64,000 bases of DNA from Antedon mediterranea (GCF_964355755.1 NC_092674.1:28816001-28880000), one strand, 5' to 3'. Positions 56,301 to 62,999 are shown, numbered from the stretch's first letter. Translations and numbers: made by a program. The notes: generated from the sequence alone by a model not told the origin.

Positions 56301-59121
56301 CTTTATTTCTTTCTCTCCTCCCTTCATTTCTTTCTCTCCTCCCTTCATTTCTTTCTCTCCTGCTTTTATTTCTTTCTCTCCTCCCTTCATTTCTTTCTCT
56401 CCTCCCTTTTATTTCTTTCTCTCCTCCCTTTTATTTCTTTCTCTCCTCCCTTCATTTCTTTCTCTCCTCCCTTCGTTTTCCTCTCTCCTCCCTTTATTTC
56501 TTTCTCTCCTCCCTTTATTTCTTTCTCTCCTCCCTTTATTTCTTTCTCTCCTCCCTTTATTTCTTTCTCTCCTCCCTTTATTTCTTTCTCTCCTTCCTTC
56601 ATTTCTTTCTCTCCTCCCTTCATTTCTTTCTCTCCTCCCTTCATTTCTTTCTCTCCTCCCTTTATTTCTTTCTCTCCTCCCTTTTATTTCTTTCTCTCCT
56701 CCCTTCATTTCTTTCTCTCCTCCCTTCATTTCTTTCTCTCCTCCCTTTATTTCTTTCTCTCCTCCCTTTATTTCTTTCTCTCCTCCCTTTATTTCTTTCT
56801 CTCCTCCCTTTATTTCTTTCTCTCCTCCCTTTATTTCTTTCTCTCCTCCCTTTATTTCTTTCTCTCCTTCCTTCATTTCTTTCTCTCCTCCCTTTATTTC
56901 TTTCTCTCCTCCCTTCATTTCTTTCTCTCCTCCCTTCATTTCTTTCTCTCCTCCCTTCATTTCTTTCTCTCCTTCCTTCATTTCTTTCTCTCCTCCCTTT
57001 ATTTCTTTCTCTCCTCCCTTTATTTCTTTCTCTCCTCCCTTCATTTCTTTCTCTCCTCCCTTTATTTCTTTCTCTCCTCCCTTTATTTCTTTCTCTCCTT
57101 CCTTCATTTCTTTCTCTCCTCCCTTTATTTCTTTCTCTCCTCCCTTTATTTCTTTCTCTCCTCCCTTTATTTCTTTCTCTCCTCCCTTTATTTCTTTCTC
57201 TCCTTCCTTCATTTCTTTCTCTCCTCCCTTCATTTCTTTCTCTCCTCCCTTTATTTCTTTCTCTCCTCCCTTTATTTCTTTCTCTCCTCCCTTCATTTCT
57301 TTCTCTCCTCCCTTCATTTCTTTCTCTCCTCCCTTCATTTCTTTCTCTCCTCCCTTCATTTCTTTCTCTCCTCCCTTTATTTCTTTCTCTCCTCCCTTTA
57401 TTTCTTTCTCTCCTCCCTTTATTTCTTTCTCTCCTCCCTTTATTTCTTTCTCTCCTCCCTTTATTTCTTTCTCTCCTCCCTTCATTTCTTTCTCTCCTCC
57501 CTTCATTTCTTTCTCTCCTCCCTTTATTTCTTTCTCTCCTCCCTTTATTTCTTTCTCTCCTCCCTTTATTTCTTTCTCTCCTCCATTTATTTCTTTCTCT
57601 CCTCCCTTTATTTCTTTCTCTCCTCCCTTTATTTCTTTCTCTCCTCCCTTTATTTCTTTCTCTCCTCCCTTTATTTCTTTCTCTCCTCCCTTTATTTCTT
57701 TCTCTCCTCCCTTTATTTCTTTCTCTCCTCCCTTTATTTCTTTCTCTCCTCCCTTCATTTCTTTCTCTCCTCCCTTTATTTCTTTCTCTCCTCCCTTTAT
57801 TTCTTTCTCTCCTTCCTTCATTTCTTTCTCTCCTCCCTTTATTTCTTTCTCTCCTCCCTTTATTTCTTTCTCTCCTCCCTTCATTTCTTTCTCTCCTCCC
57901 TTTATTTCTTTCTCTCCTCCCTTTATTTCTTTCTCTCCTCCCTTTATTTCTTTCTCTCCTGCTTTTATTTCTTTCTCTCCTCCCTTCATTTCTTTCTCTC
58001 CTCCCTTCATTTCTTTCTCTCCTCCCTTCATTTCTTTCTCTCCTCCCTTTATTTCTTTCTCTCCTCCCTTTATTTCTTTCTCTCCTCCCTTCATTTCTTT
58101 CTCTCCTCCCTTTATTTCTTTCTCTCCTCCCTTTATTTCTTTCTCTCCTCCCTTTATTTCTTTCTCTCCTCCCTTTATTTCTTTCTCTCCTCCCTTTATT
58201 TCTTTCTCTCCTCCCTTTATTTCTTTCTCTCCTCCCTTTATTTCTTTCTCTCCTCCCTTCATTTCTTTCTCTCCTCCCTTTATTTCTTTCTCTCCTCCCT
58301 TCATTTCTTTCTCTCCTCCCTTCATTTCTTTCTCTCCTCCCTTCATTTCTTTCTCTCTTCCTTCCTTTATTTCTCTCTCTTATCACATTATTTATCTCTC
58401 CCCTCCATCCATTAAGGGTGGATACATTACATGCACAAAAAATGAATCTGAAATCTGAAAAAGCAAATGGGACCCAGGTTGAGCTACTGTACCCATTTGT
58501 ACCATACACTATTAACTATTTGCTGTAGCCCAATTTTACTTACTTTACCCACGGCTCTTCCATAAGTCCCTATCACTCATCATTGTGGGTTCTATACTCT
58601 TACAGAAACTCCATTTTTTGTCTGTCCCTCACTCACTAATGTGGACGATATACCCCCAAAACACATTTCATTAGACCTTATCATGTCTGTATGCGTCTTA
58701 AAGCTGACAGGTCAGAATAAGAATCTTTTATCACCTTCTATTCTAAACTGTGCCGACTATCAAAATTAATGAGGAAAACTTTTGGGTACATTCATTCAAA
58801 TGCTAGGCCAGTCATGGGAAGCAATTTTTCGCTTCTGTGACTTTTCAGTAGTAACCACACTGTACCAGAAATTATCGTTAACAATCAAATCCGATGGGTT
58901 ACAGTATTTAACTTTAGTGTACACTTTTAATGTTAATATATATGTCAAATATCGATTGTTTAGATGTTGGACTCAATAAAATTCAATAGAACTCCAAAAT
59001 TCAAATTAACAAAAAACTTTTAAACACAAATAAAACCAATAATCAAGGTTTTAGAAACTTACCGGTAAAAGAAAAATGGATTTTCATATGTTGGTGTTGG
59101 CTTGTGTATATGTACGTCCAT
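29181..59121 (-). CDS. klf3/8/12: Kruppel-like transcription factor of the KLF3/8/12 group (7 coding exons)
   Basis: Nuclear DNA-binding transcription factor, probably a repressor. The spliced CDS joins 59121-59063, 49349-49295, 46686-46591, 41461-41269, 33924-33789, 32196-32024 and 29353-29181 (885 nt, 294 aa). Every junction is GT-AG and the phases match throughout. Residues 81-84 (IKTD) fit a sumoylation consensus. Residues 90-95 (EPVDLS) are the CtBP-binding motif diagnostic of KLF3, KLF8 and KLF12. Residues about 154-170 ([17 protein letters not shown]) resemble a block I know from KLF8/12. Three C2H2 fingers span 214-236, 244-266 and 274-294, with helices [14 protein letters not shown] and RSDHLAL that predict GGGTG/CACCC recognition. 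Vertebrate relatives are about 340-400 aa, so this one is short. It ends on the last zinc-binding His with no tail. The start ATG at 59121 has A at -3, G at +4 and an in-frame TGA four codons upstream. Family assignment is secure; the exact N-terminus is inferred. Confidence 0.93.
29678..29850. mobile_element. Decayed pogo/Tigger-like MITE in intron 6
   Basis: Begins TACAGTAAAACCCCTTCC and contains GACACCCTTAATCAGGGGAT, in the style of Tigger ends. The right end is not clear. Confidence 0.4.
31180..31302. mobile_element. Hairpin MITE, copy 3 (intron 6, internally deleted)
   Basis: Ends TTAAGGCTCTGTCCTCACTA and TAGTATAGACAGAACTTAA. Part of the interior is lost. A TTAA sits at both outer ends. 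Confidence 0.85.
31852..32012. mobile_element. Hairpin MITE, copy 4 (intron 6, abuts exon-6 donor)
   Basis: Left end TTAAAGTTCTGTCTACACTA, right end AGTGTAGACAGAGCTTAA, with typical inner arms. The right TTAA ends at 32012, four bases from the donor hexamer GTGAGTT (32023-32017 on the minus strand) of exon 6. Confidence 0.92.
32024..32196 (-). CDS. klf3/8/12: KLF exon 6, basic linker and zinc finger 1
   Basis: A 173-nt exon, phase 2 in and phase 1 out. The acceptor is TTTGTGTTTATAG and the donor CATACTG|GTGAGTT. It codes for a Ser/Thr-rich linker, a basic patch (LTRKRIH) and finger 1 (C214, C219, H232, H236; helix KSSHLKA). It ends inside the HTGEKP linker, the usual KLF exon boundary. A MITE copy ends only 11 bp beyond the exon, just past the donor consensus. 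Confidence 0.96.
32467..32629. mobile_element. Hairpin MITE, copy 5 (intron 5, left-truncated, expanded)
   Basis: The right end AGTTTGATAGTGTAGACAGA plus GCTTAA is intact and the left TIR is missing. The internal 21-bp phrase TATTTGGGTATATCACCACC plus G is tandemly repeated about four to five times, giving a minus-strand frame with an IPKYGGD repeat that is not a real protein. Confidence 0.88.
33268..33453. mobile_element. Pogo/Tigger-like MITE, copy B (intron 5)
   Basis: Contains GCCGGACACCTTTGGACTGG and AAATATGTCTGGTTTTCCAG, matching copy A at 14.4 kb. The right half has AAGTCTGGTATTGAGAGA. Internal sequence differs in length from copy A. Confidence 0.7.
33789..33924 (-). CDS. klf3/8/12: KLF exon 5, conserved KLF8/12 block
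   Basis: A 136-nt exon, phase 1 in and phase 2 out. The acceptor is TTGTTACAG and the donor CGCC|GTAAGT. The first two bases complete an Asn codon from exon 4. It then reads [20 protein letters not shown] and [20 protein letters not shown]. The acidic patch followed by VTLDTVN.TG.SAL matches a region I know from vertebrate KLF12/KLF8, between the repression domain and the fingers. A MITE copy lies 106 bp upstream of the acceptor. Confidence 0.92.
34031..34163. mobile_element. Hairpin MITE, copy 6 (intron 4)
   Basis: Left end TTAAGCTCTGTCTACACTAT, right end TCTGATAGTGCGGACAGAGC. Lies 106 bp from the exon-5 acceptor side. Confidence 0.9.
34193..34257. mobile_element. Half copy of pogo-like MITE (intron 4)
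   Basis: CCAGACTTTAAAGAAAGTCA and GGTATCGGGAGAGTTTAC are the reverse complement of the left half of copy B. Confidence 0.6.
34260..36105. other. Intron 4 segment, nothing recognised
   Basis: AT-rich intronic sequence without a supported repeat or motif. Confidence 0.5.
36113..36435. repeat. Degenerate tandem repeat, four units of about 70-90 bp
   Basis: The phrase ATTCCATAAAAT with flanking GTGTAATTGA and AATAATCAAAAAT recurs at about 36151, 36241, 36312 and 36396. Confidence 0.8.
36640..37225. promoter_or_regulatory. Intronic island of balanced composition (candidate enhancer)
   Basis: About 580 bp in intron 4 with high sequence complexity and near-even base composition inside strongly AT-rich DNA. 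It is neither repetitive nor splice-flanked. It contains CAGATAAGCC (GATA-type), CCACGTGG (E-box/G-box type, near 37037) and CATATG. Function is inferred only from composition. Confidence 0.3.
37226..38305. other. Intron 4 segment, nothing recognised
   Basis: AT-rich, with TATTAATATTTATAA-type low-complexity stretches at 37380-37560. Confidence 0.5.
38308..38587 (+). mobile_element. Retroelement 3' end with hairpin block and (AATC)n tail
   Basis: Contains a stem CCTCGTTGGCCAC...GTGGCTGCCAATGAGG at 38361-38423, and ends in ATCAATCAATTAATCAATCA. It fits a LINE or SINE 3' end on the plus strand. The piggyBac-like element follows directly. Confidence 0.5.
38588..39322. mobile_element. piggyBac-like element, non-autonomous
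   Basis: A TTAA target site flanks both ends (38588-38591, 39319-39322). Terminal inverted repeats are CACTTTCACCGCCA and TGGCGGTGAAAGTG. The right end has subterminal hairpin repeats (GACGGAAATTTCCGTCTTTG and GACGGAGATTTCCGTCTTTG). On the minus strand near 39080-39000 a short frame reads [20 protein letters not shown], like the acidic N-terminus of piggyBac transposases. No transposase core remains. Confidence 0.8.
39841..39988. mobile_element. Hairpin MITE, copy 7 (intron 4)
   Basis: Left end TTAAAGCTCTGTCTACACTA, right end TTGATAGTGGAGACAGAGCT, with typical inner arms. Confidence 0.92.
40230..40665. promoter_or_regulatory. Intronic island with GATA-site cluster (candidate enhancer)
   Basis: A balanced-composition block in intron 4 near exon 4. 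GATAA/TTATC or TGATAG cores lie at 40481, 40513, 40521, 40555, 40609, 40622 and 40645, seven within about 170 bp. Three of them (TGATAAG, TGATAG, AGATAAG) fit the strict WGATAR consensus. A homotypic GATA cluster is a common enhancer signature. Regulatory role is inferred. Confidence 0.35.
41028..41179. mobile_element. Hairpin MITE, copy 8 (intron 4)
   Basis: The left end is weak (TTAAGATCTGTCTACAAT). The right end TTTGATAGTGTAGACAGAGC plus TTTAA is good. It ends 89 bp from exon 4 on the donor side. Confidence 0.88.
41269..41461 (-). CDS. klf3/8/12: KLF exon 4 with CtBP-binding motif
   Basis: A 193-nt exon, phase 0 in and phase 1 out. The acceptor is CAATTCAATTAG|G and the donor ACA|GTAAGT. 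It begins [15 protein letters not shown] and continues [17 protein letters not shown] is the CtBP docking motif that sets KLF3/8/12 apart from other KLFs, and IKTD fits a sumoylation site. A second in-frame acceptor (ATCAG at 41447-41451) would drop five residues. A MITE copy ends 89 bp past the donor side. Confidence 0.93.
41470..42960. other. Intron 3 segment, nothing recognised
   Basis: Plus-strand purine-rich from about 42770 into the tandem repeat that follows. No other feature supported. Confidence 0.5.
42975..43645. repeat. 165-bp tandem repeat, four units
   Basis: GGAAGGATGGGCAATAAGAG recurs at about 43006, 43175, 43340 and 43505, spacing 165-169 bp. The second and third units are nearly identical and the outer ones more diverged. 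The unit is purine-rich on the plus strand and not coding. Confidence 0.95.
43650..45470. other. Intron 3 segment, nothing recognised
   Basis: AT-rich intronic DNA with no supported feature. Confidence 0.5.
45555..45780. repeat. Diverged tandem duplication, period about 123 bp
   Basis: GTTGTCCCC...GGTGACAATGTTC...TCAATGCTATTGATGGATTG at 45562 recurs, diverged, at 45685. Confidence 0.75.
46007..46143. mobile_element. Hairpin MITE, copy 9 (intron 3)
   Basis: Left end TTAAAGCTGTCTACACTATC (two bases missing), right end AGTTTGATAGTGTAGACAGA plus GCTT. Confidence 0.9.
46591..46686 (-). CDS. klf3/8/12: KLF exon 3
   Basis: A 96-nt (32-codon) exon in phase 0 at both ends. The acceptor is TTGTTCGATAG and the donor AAG|GTCAGT, weaker than the others. 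The peptide begins [20 protein letters not shown]. It is a symmetrical phase 0-0 cassette, so exon 2 could also splice straight to exon 4 and stay in frame. It vaguely resembles the segment ahead of the PVDL motif in KLF3. A MITE copy starts 74 bp upstream of the acceptor. Confidence 0.68.
46761..46901. mobile_element. Hairpin MITE, copy 10 (intron 2)
   Basis: Left end AGAGCTCTGTCCACACTATC, right end TTTGATGTGTAGACAGAGCT. Starts 74 bp from the exon-3 acceptor side. Confidence 0.9.
47400..47470. repeat. Dispersed GCGCT repeat, copy 2
   Basis: GTTGTTCGATTTATAAAGCG and AGATTGTCCCAAAGCGCTGA closely match 17.44-17.51 kb. Confidence 0.7.
47475..49290. other. Intron 2 segment, nothing recognised
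   Basis: No supported feature. Confidence 0.5.
49295..49349 (-). CDS. klf3/8/12: KLF exon 2
   Basis: A 55-nt exon with acceptor TTGTTCTTGCAG and donor CAG|GTAAGC, both close to consensus. The first C completes an Arg codon from exon 1. It then reads [18 protein letters not shown] and ends in phase 0. One other frame has a stop, and the third would leave the wrong phase for exon 3 or 4. A hairpin MITE copy lies 95 bp upstream of the acceptor. Confidence 0.7.
49445..49584. mobile_element. Hairpin MITE, copy 11 (intron 1)
   Basis: Left end TAAAGCTCTGTTTACAATAT, with the right end decayed (TTTGATAGAGTAGACAG). Lies 95 bp from the exon-2 acceptor side. Confidence 0.85.
50043..50110 (+). mobile_element. 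SINE 3' tail fragment, plus strand
   Basis: TCTTTGACTGAAGAGGCTAC plus CCAGTATAAA matches the tail of the SINE at 18.1 kb, followed by (AAAGAAT)n. Confidence 0.75.
50337..50480 (+). pseudogene. LINE ORF C-terminal remnant
   Basis: A 47-codon open stretch ending [20 protein letters not shown] and DYSARRH, then TAA and an (AAT)n tail to about 50510. A Trp-x2-Leu-Val-x2-Val end just before the stop and a short tandem tail is typical of non-LTR retrotransposon ORF2 C-termini. It is heavily 5'-truncated and not a host gene. It makes the 131-residue frame on the other strand meaningless. Confidence 0.65.
51541..51701. repeat. Near-perfect palindrome, 70-bp arms, 21-bp loop (intron 1)
   Basis: Left arm 51541-51610 and right arm 51632-51701 are complementary at all but one position by eye (starts TATAAAGTTTGCGGTACACC, ends GGTGTACCGCAAACTTTATA). 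Symmetry stops sharply at both ends. It could be a young foldback element or a hairpin MITE. Transcribed with the KLF pre-mRNA, it would form a long duplex. Confidence 0.95.
51740..52096 (-). mobile_element. tRNA(Ser/Leu)-like SINE with alternative tail
   Basis: The minus strand begins GGCCGAGCGGTTAAGGC (A box), with GGGTTCGAGGC (B box) and the same core as the 18.1-kb copy (CGGATAAGGACTATAAACCG). Its 3' part is different: CCTTGGCCACATTGCCTAAA, then an (AATAA)n-like tail. Confidence 0.85.
52100..53900. other. Intron 1 segment, scraps only
   Basis: A half pogo-like end (CTCCTATTAAGCGGACACTT) lies near 53228-53265. The rest is AT-rich and unassigned. Confidence 0.45.
53905..54310. other. Purine-rich tract on plus strand (intron 1)
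   Basis: About 400 bp of almost uninterrupted A/G-rich sequence, with a small repeat (AGGAAAAGGAAGTAAAACTA) near its end. In the KLF transcript this is pyrimidine-rich, opposite in strand bias to the 21-bp array 2 kb away. Confidence 0.7.
55385..55495 (+). mobile_element. LINE 3' end with (AATAA)n tail, plus strand
   Basis: CCATCCTGTAATTGGCGGGT, TACTCGCTGTTGGATGAGTA, then (AAATA)n. The CCATCCTGTAATTGG block recurs in the SINE at 9.9 kb. Confidence 0.6.
55985..58378. repeat. Giant 21-bp polypyrimidine array, about 114 copies (intron 1)
   Basis: The unit is CTCCTCCCTTTATTTCTTTC plus T on the plus strand. Two main variants (CCCTTTATTT and CCCTTCATTT) are mixed with rarer ones (CTTCCTTCATT, 22-bp CCCTTTTATTT, TGCTTTTATTT). 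Because 21 is a multiple of 3 and stops are absent, very long frames appear on both strands (period-7 peptides FFLSSLH and GGEKEMK). They are not genes. Confidence 0.99.
58380..59060. other. Intron 1 segment next to exon 1, nothing recognised
   Basis: Non-repetitive and somewhat less AT-rich at 58400-58760. No motif was assigned. Confidence 0.4.
59063..59121 (-). CDS. klf3/8/12: KLF exon 1 (start codon)
   Basis: Codes for 19 residues starting [19 protein letters not shown], plus two bases (CG). The donor is CG|GTAAGT at 59062-59057. The ATG context is A at -3 and G at +4, and an in-frame TGA lies 12 nt upstream. Phase 2 at the donor matches exon 2. I do not recognise the peptide. The support is the splice site, the start context and the phase match, so an upstream non-coding exon or an alternative start remains possible. 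Confidence 0.7.
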
Positions 59122-59345
59122 TCTATTGATTCACTTGGTTCCAAGAACAGGTGAATTAAGCTCGCACATCAGACTTAATATTATTCGTAGAATGACTAGT
59201 CCGACTAACGGTCCAACACATGAGTGTAATATCCCTTCTAACTGATTAACTAGCTCGTCTACAAGGCAGGCACTTAGTTCGTCAACATTATTCCGTCAAG
59301 TAATAAACAGTTGTTATTGCAGGGTTGGGCATAGGGGTGGAGACT
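59122..59345 (-). promoter_or_regulatory. KLF 5' flank / possible 5' UTR with CACCC box
   Basis: Sequence just upstream of the start codon. It is more balanced in base composition than its surroundings. A CCACCCC box lies at 59340-59334 on the minus strand, a KLF/Sp-type site about 215 bp upstream of the ATG. No TATA box or initiator could be assigned, and the transcription start is unknown. Confidence 0.3.
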
Positions 59346-59349
59346 TTTT

Positions 59350-60470
59350 GTTTGTGGTATTTCAGCTGTGACTTGAACATAAAGGAAAGGTTGTCTCAGT
59401 TCTCTTTTGTGAACTTAAGGCTTGGCTGTGTTCCAGTCATAGACAATGGAGGTATATCAATCCTATTTAAATATATTATGTGTTGTACAAACCCTACCTC
59501 TATACAATGGCTATTATATTGTATTGTATATAATGGAATTTTATACGGAAATGCAAAAAAAAAAGTATTTTATCAACCTTCAAAGAACCAATCATCTAAT
59601 TCTTTATTAATATTTATTAAATATAATTAATTAGCAACTGAAGTCTCACTAGATCGTCATGCCATTTTGGTAGTCCAAATAATATTACAAATCTAATGTA
59701 TGTCAATCAATCAATCAATCAAATTAACATTTATTTTCTTCCGCAGTAAAATAACAAATATCCAATATAAATAGTAAAATGAAGGAAGAGGGAAAAACTC
59801 AAAAAGTAAGGCCAGTTGAAAAACAGAAAACTATTAATCAAAAGACCTTGTGACGAACAAGCCCTAAATGATAAATATGAATAAAAATTACAAATTAATT
59901 AGCGTACACAAACACACAGACAGGACAGGGCCAGAAAAAAGGAACAAACGATCATGTGACATAAAAGCTGAGGATGGTATAAACAACATTTTATAAATCA
60001 TATTTTGTCAAAAGAAATTGTTCGGCTTTATGAGAGAAAATTTTCCTGGAGGGGGTTGCAATGATTTCAGGAGGAAGGTCATTTACATAGTCCTTGATGT
60101 AAATTATATTAGCAGGAACTGGTTGCAAGATTCACTATCCCACCAGGCTCAGAGCATGGAGATATTAATATTATTACTATAATATATCTATGCTCAGAGG
60201 AAGAAAGCTGGCTTTAAAACCTTATACTAGACACTATGGCAGGCTATGCTTGTTACAGTATTTAAACCAAGCCCTAAATAATATCGTTTAAGTACACAGT
60301 GGGAAATGTAAGAGAGGCTGTTTTATTTTGGTGTCAGCCTAATCAGCAAACTGCATCAGATTGCACAAAGACAAGGCTGGTAAAACATACCACATTCAAT
60401 TCATACATTTATAATACACCCTTAGGATATCATTGTTTCTTTCAACTTATGTAAAATGTCCATCCATCCA
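59350..60470. other. Upstream flank; LINE-like (TTGA)n tail at 59703-59725
   Basis: The minus strand ends GAAAATAAATGTTAATTTGA followed by (TTGA)n, consistent with a retroelement 3' end. The body upstream of it is unclear. A 101-residue plus-strand frame at 59325-59630 has no domain. Confidence 0.4.
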
Positions 60471-60559
60471 AAAGAGTGAGAAACTTGCCAATTAATACAG
60501 GATGGATAACTATACAATTCTTGAGGCTAGGGAAGTGGAGTAGAGAAAGAGTTATGGAT

Positions 60560-60635
60560 TACAACACAGGCCCAGAGCCAGGGGGGTTTTTGGGGTTCGG
60601 CCCCTGGACCCTGACCGGCCCCCCTGCCTATATTA
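60560..60635. other. Short GC-rich G/C-run block
   Basis: GCCAGGGGGGTTTTTGGGGT and CCGGCCCCCCTGCC form G and C runs with partial inverted symmetry, standing out from AT-rich flanks. Possible end of a TIR element or a structured DNA patch. Confidence 0.3.
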
Positions 60636-60704
60636 GCTCGCAAAATAATTGGTGTTAAGAAAACCTCCCTCTGATGCATTCTGGCTACAGGCCTGCAACC
60701 CTGG

Positions 60705-60933
60705 TACCCTTGCACTGGTTCTGGTATTGAACCCTTGCACTGGCTCCAGTATTGAAACCCTTGCACTGGGTCCAATATTGGACCACGGCACTGGGTCTGG
60801 TATTGAACCCTTGCACTGGGTCTGGTATTGAAGCCTGGCACTGGGTCCAATATTGGACCATGGCACTGGGTCTGGTATTGAACCCTTGCACTAGCTCCAG
60901 TATTGAACCCTGACACTGGGTCCAATATTGATC
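60705..60933. repeat. 25-bp minisatellite, about 9 copies
   Basis: The unit TTGCACTGGGTCTGGTATTG plus AACCC alternates with a GTCCAATATTGGACCATGGC variant. The length is not a multiple of 3, so overlapping phantom frames appear on both strands. Confidence 0.95.
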
Positions 60934-60949
60934 CTAACAATAAAGCTAG

Positions 60950-61980
60950 CTCAAATCAGTATAAACTCATTGGTGTAGAACTTAATGAAAGACAAATTAA
61001 CTGATCAGATACTAGTAAAAGTGACATTCAAGATACAGAAATATTTATTCATGAATTTTGAACATGAAACAAGGAAAACTTTTTTAGTTATTTTGAGGTC
61101 AGAATGAACTTATATATTTTTTACATTCCTGTTAAAATTTTATATTTGTGTAGTACTGATACTATACATGAAGAGAATTACTTTTATTACTAAAAAAAAT
61201 AACAGACAAGATTATCCACAAATTACAATGAAGAATCGTGAAATCTCATCCTAGTCGATATTTGTTAAATCTCTATCAAAGAAAATCGCTTTTAACTTGC
61301 TGTTTTAATCGGTATTAGTAGTAAAGGACTTGCCAACAATTCTAGATCATTATATACTCAATTATCCTCACCATTTCATTTTCATTTTCAACTTATTTTT
61401 CCAAAAAGACAAAATATACATTTTTTACACTGAACAATATACAAAAGTTACTGACGACACTAGTCTGGTAGAAAAGAAAACAATTGTTTGTAGAAAAGTG
61501 ATGAAATCACTACACTGTACTATCCTTCTGGTGCAGAACAAAAAAAACAAATGAAATAAATAGGGCAGGGAAAATTAGTAATTAGTTTTCAATTTACAGT
61601 ATGACAAGTTCAATGTAATAATGCAGGGAAAAACTTACGATAAATTTTCAATTTTAATTTACAGTGCAACAAAAATAAACACAAAAACTTCCATGTTAAC
61701 AGAGTACGGTATGAAAGAAACACACAACCTATATTGTAAAGTAAAATCTGTATTATAAGGCTTTTAAAAATAAATAATGAATCTAAAAGCCTTTCTTTAG
61801 GGGTAGATTATGTATGAATAGGAGATCAGTGAGGTACGAAAAGGTGTGTCTTAAGGTGTGTACACTACTTTACCTGAAAACCGGTCACAGTTCATTGGTT
61901 TTAGAAGAACCATAAAAGGATTTTTAAAATGTGGGCAATAGTTCAGAACTCAAACAATGAGAAACATGGTTATCTACTGT
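60950..61980. other. Upstream flank, nothing recognised
   Basis: AT-rich, with no supported feature. Confidence 0.5.
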
Positions 61981-61984
61981 TTAT

Positions 61985-62155
61985 TTAAGCTTTGTCTACA
62001 CTGTCAAACTAGTTTGACAAAAAAAAGTGTGATGTCCCCAAATATGGTAGTGGCATGGCCAAACATGGTAGTGATATGACATCATCATGTCCATATGGGC
62101 ACATCAATTTTTGTTGTCCCATATTATAAATGTTGATAGTGTATACAGAGCTTTA
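61985..62155. mobile_element. Hairpin MITE, copy 12 (upstream flank)
   Basis: Left end TTAAGCTTTGTCTACACTGT, right end TTGATAGTGTATACAGAGCT, with typical inner arms. Confidence 0.9.
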
Positions 62156-62600
62156 CTGAGGTTCACATTAAAATATGTTAAGTTCACTTCTTGTACTTAA
62201 CATACTGTAATTGTTTAATGATTGAACAAATTGATCATGAGAATTTTGTTATCAAAACATTGAGGTATAAAAGATCAAAATAAACACAAAATTGTAGTAA
62301 AAAAGTGTAGTTTATTGAAATAGAAATAACAGCATATTTGTGAATAGGCTAAAAATAAAAAATATAGATCATTTTCTTTTAAATCAAATTTTGTATTTAT
62401 TTTTTTTAATTTTTTAATAATCAAATAATAATTAGCTAATTTAAACAAAAATGTTTGCATGATAGCAATCACCATGTGTTCCTACACTATGTGTGTATGG
62501 TGACTGGACCTATACATTCTCATGTTTGATGGTATCTCACTCACATTACACTAATCTATTTTTAAAATACAATTTGTGAATTTCTTGAATGCAAACTTAC

Positions 62601-62643
62601 CAAAATGTTTTTCTACATGTATCACAGGCACTGTAATCTTGGT
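62601..62643 (-). other. Putative 43-nt exon with zinc-finger-like half motif
   Basis: Flanked by a strong acceptor (TTTTTTTTTACAG) and a strong donor (TTTTG|GTAAGTTT). One frame reads QDYSACDTCRKTF, like the first half of a C2H2 finger (C-x2-C followed by F), though Y-x-x-C is one residue longer than usual before the first Cys. A second frame is also open and the third has a stop. It could belong to an upstream gene, be an untranslated or alternative first exon of the KLF gene, or be chance. No partner exon with the second half of a finger was found. Confidence 0.35.
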
Positions 62644-62819
62644 CTGTAAAAAAAAACCAAATAGTTATGTCATACTTTATGAAAGAACCCCTATGGTAGT
62701 AAGGAGCCACATTCAAGACCCAAACCAATTACCCCTTAATAAGGGCATCCATTGGTTAGGGGTTGGCCTGGTGTTAAAACATATAAAGACTCTCATTTAC
62801 TTCACAGGAAAGTTTTTTC

Positions 62820-62998
62820 TTAAAAAGCACTGTCTACACTATCGTTATCAAACTTTATGTGACAAAAATGTGATGTGCCCATATATGGACATGATGATGT
62901 AACATCACTACCATATTTGGGCATATTACTAACCTATTGGGAACATCACACGTTTTTGTCAAACTAGTTTGATAATGTACCTGTAGATAAAGCTTTAT
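62820..62998. mobile_element. Hairpin MITE, copy 13 (upstream flank)
   Basis: Left end TTAAAAAGCACTGTCTACAC. The right end AGTTTGATAATGTACCTGTA plus GATAAAGCTTTA carries a small insertion. Confidence 0.88.
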
Positions 62999-62999
62999 A

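Noticed and set aside
55965-58415. 816-residue plus-strand open frame and 615-645-residue minus-strand frames
   Set aside because: They are produced by the 21-bp array: the unit length is divisible by three and lacks stops. Peptides of period 7 (FFLSSLH, GGEKEMK, RRERNKG) on both strands, no splice context, and location in a KLF intron argue against a gene.
60527-60940. Overlapping 60-137-residue frames with PVQGFNTR-like repeats
   Set aside because: They come from the 25-bp minisatellite.
61634-61670. Possible exon donor (ATC|GTAAGT) on the minus strand
   Set aside because: No acceptor or open frame could be paired with it.
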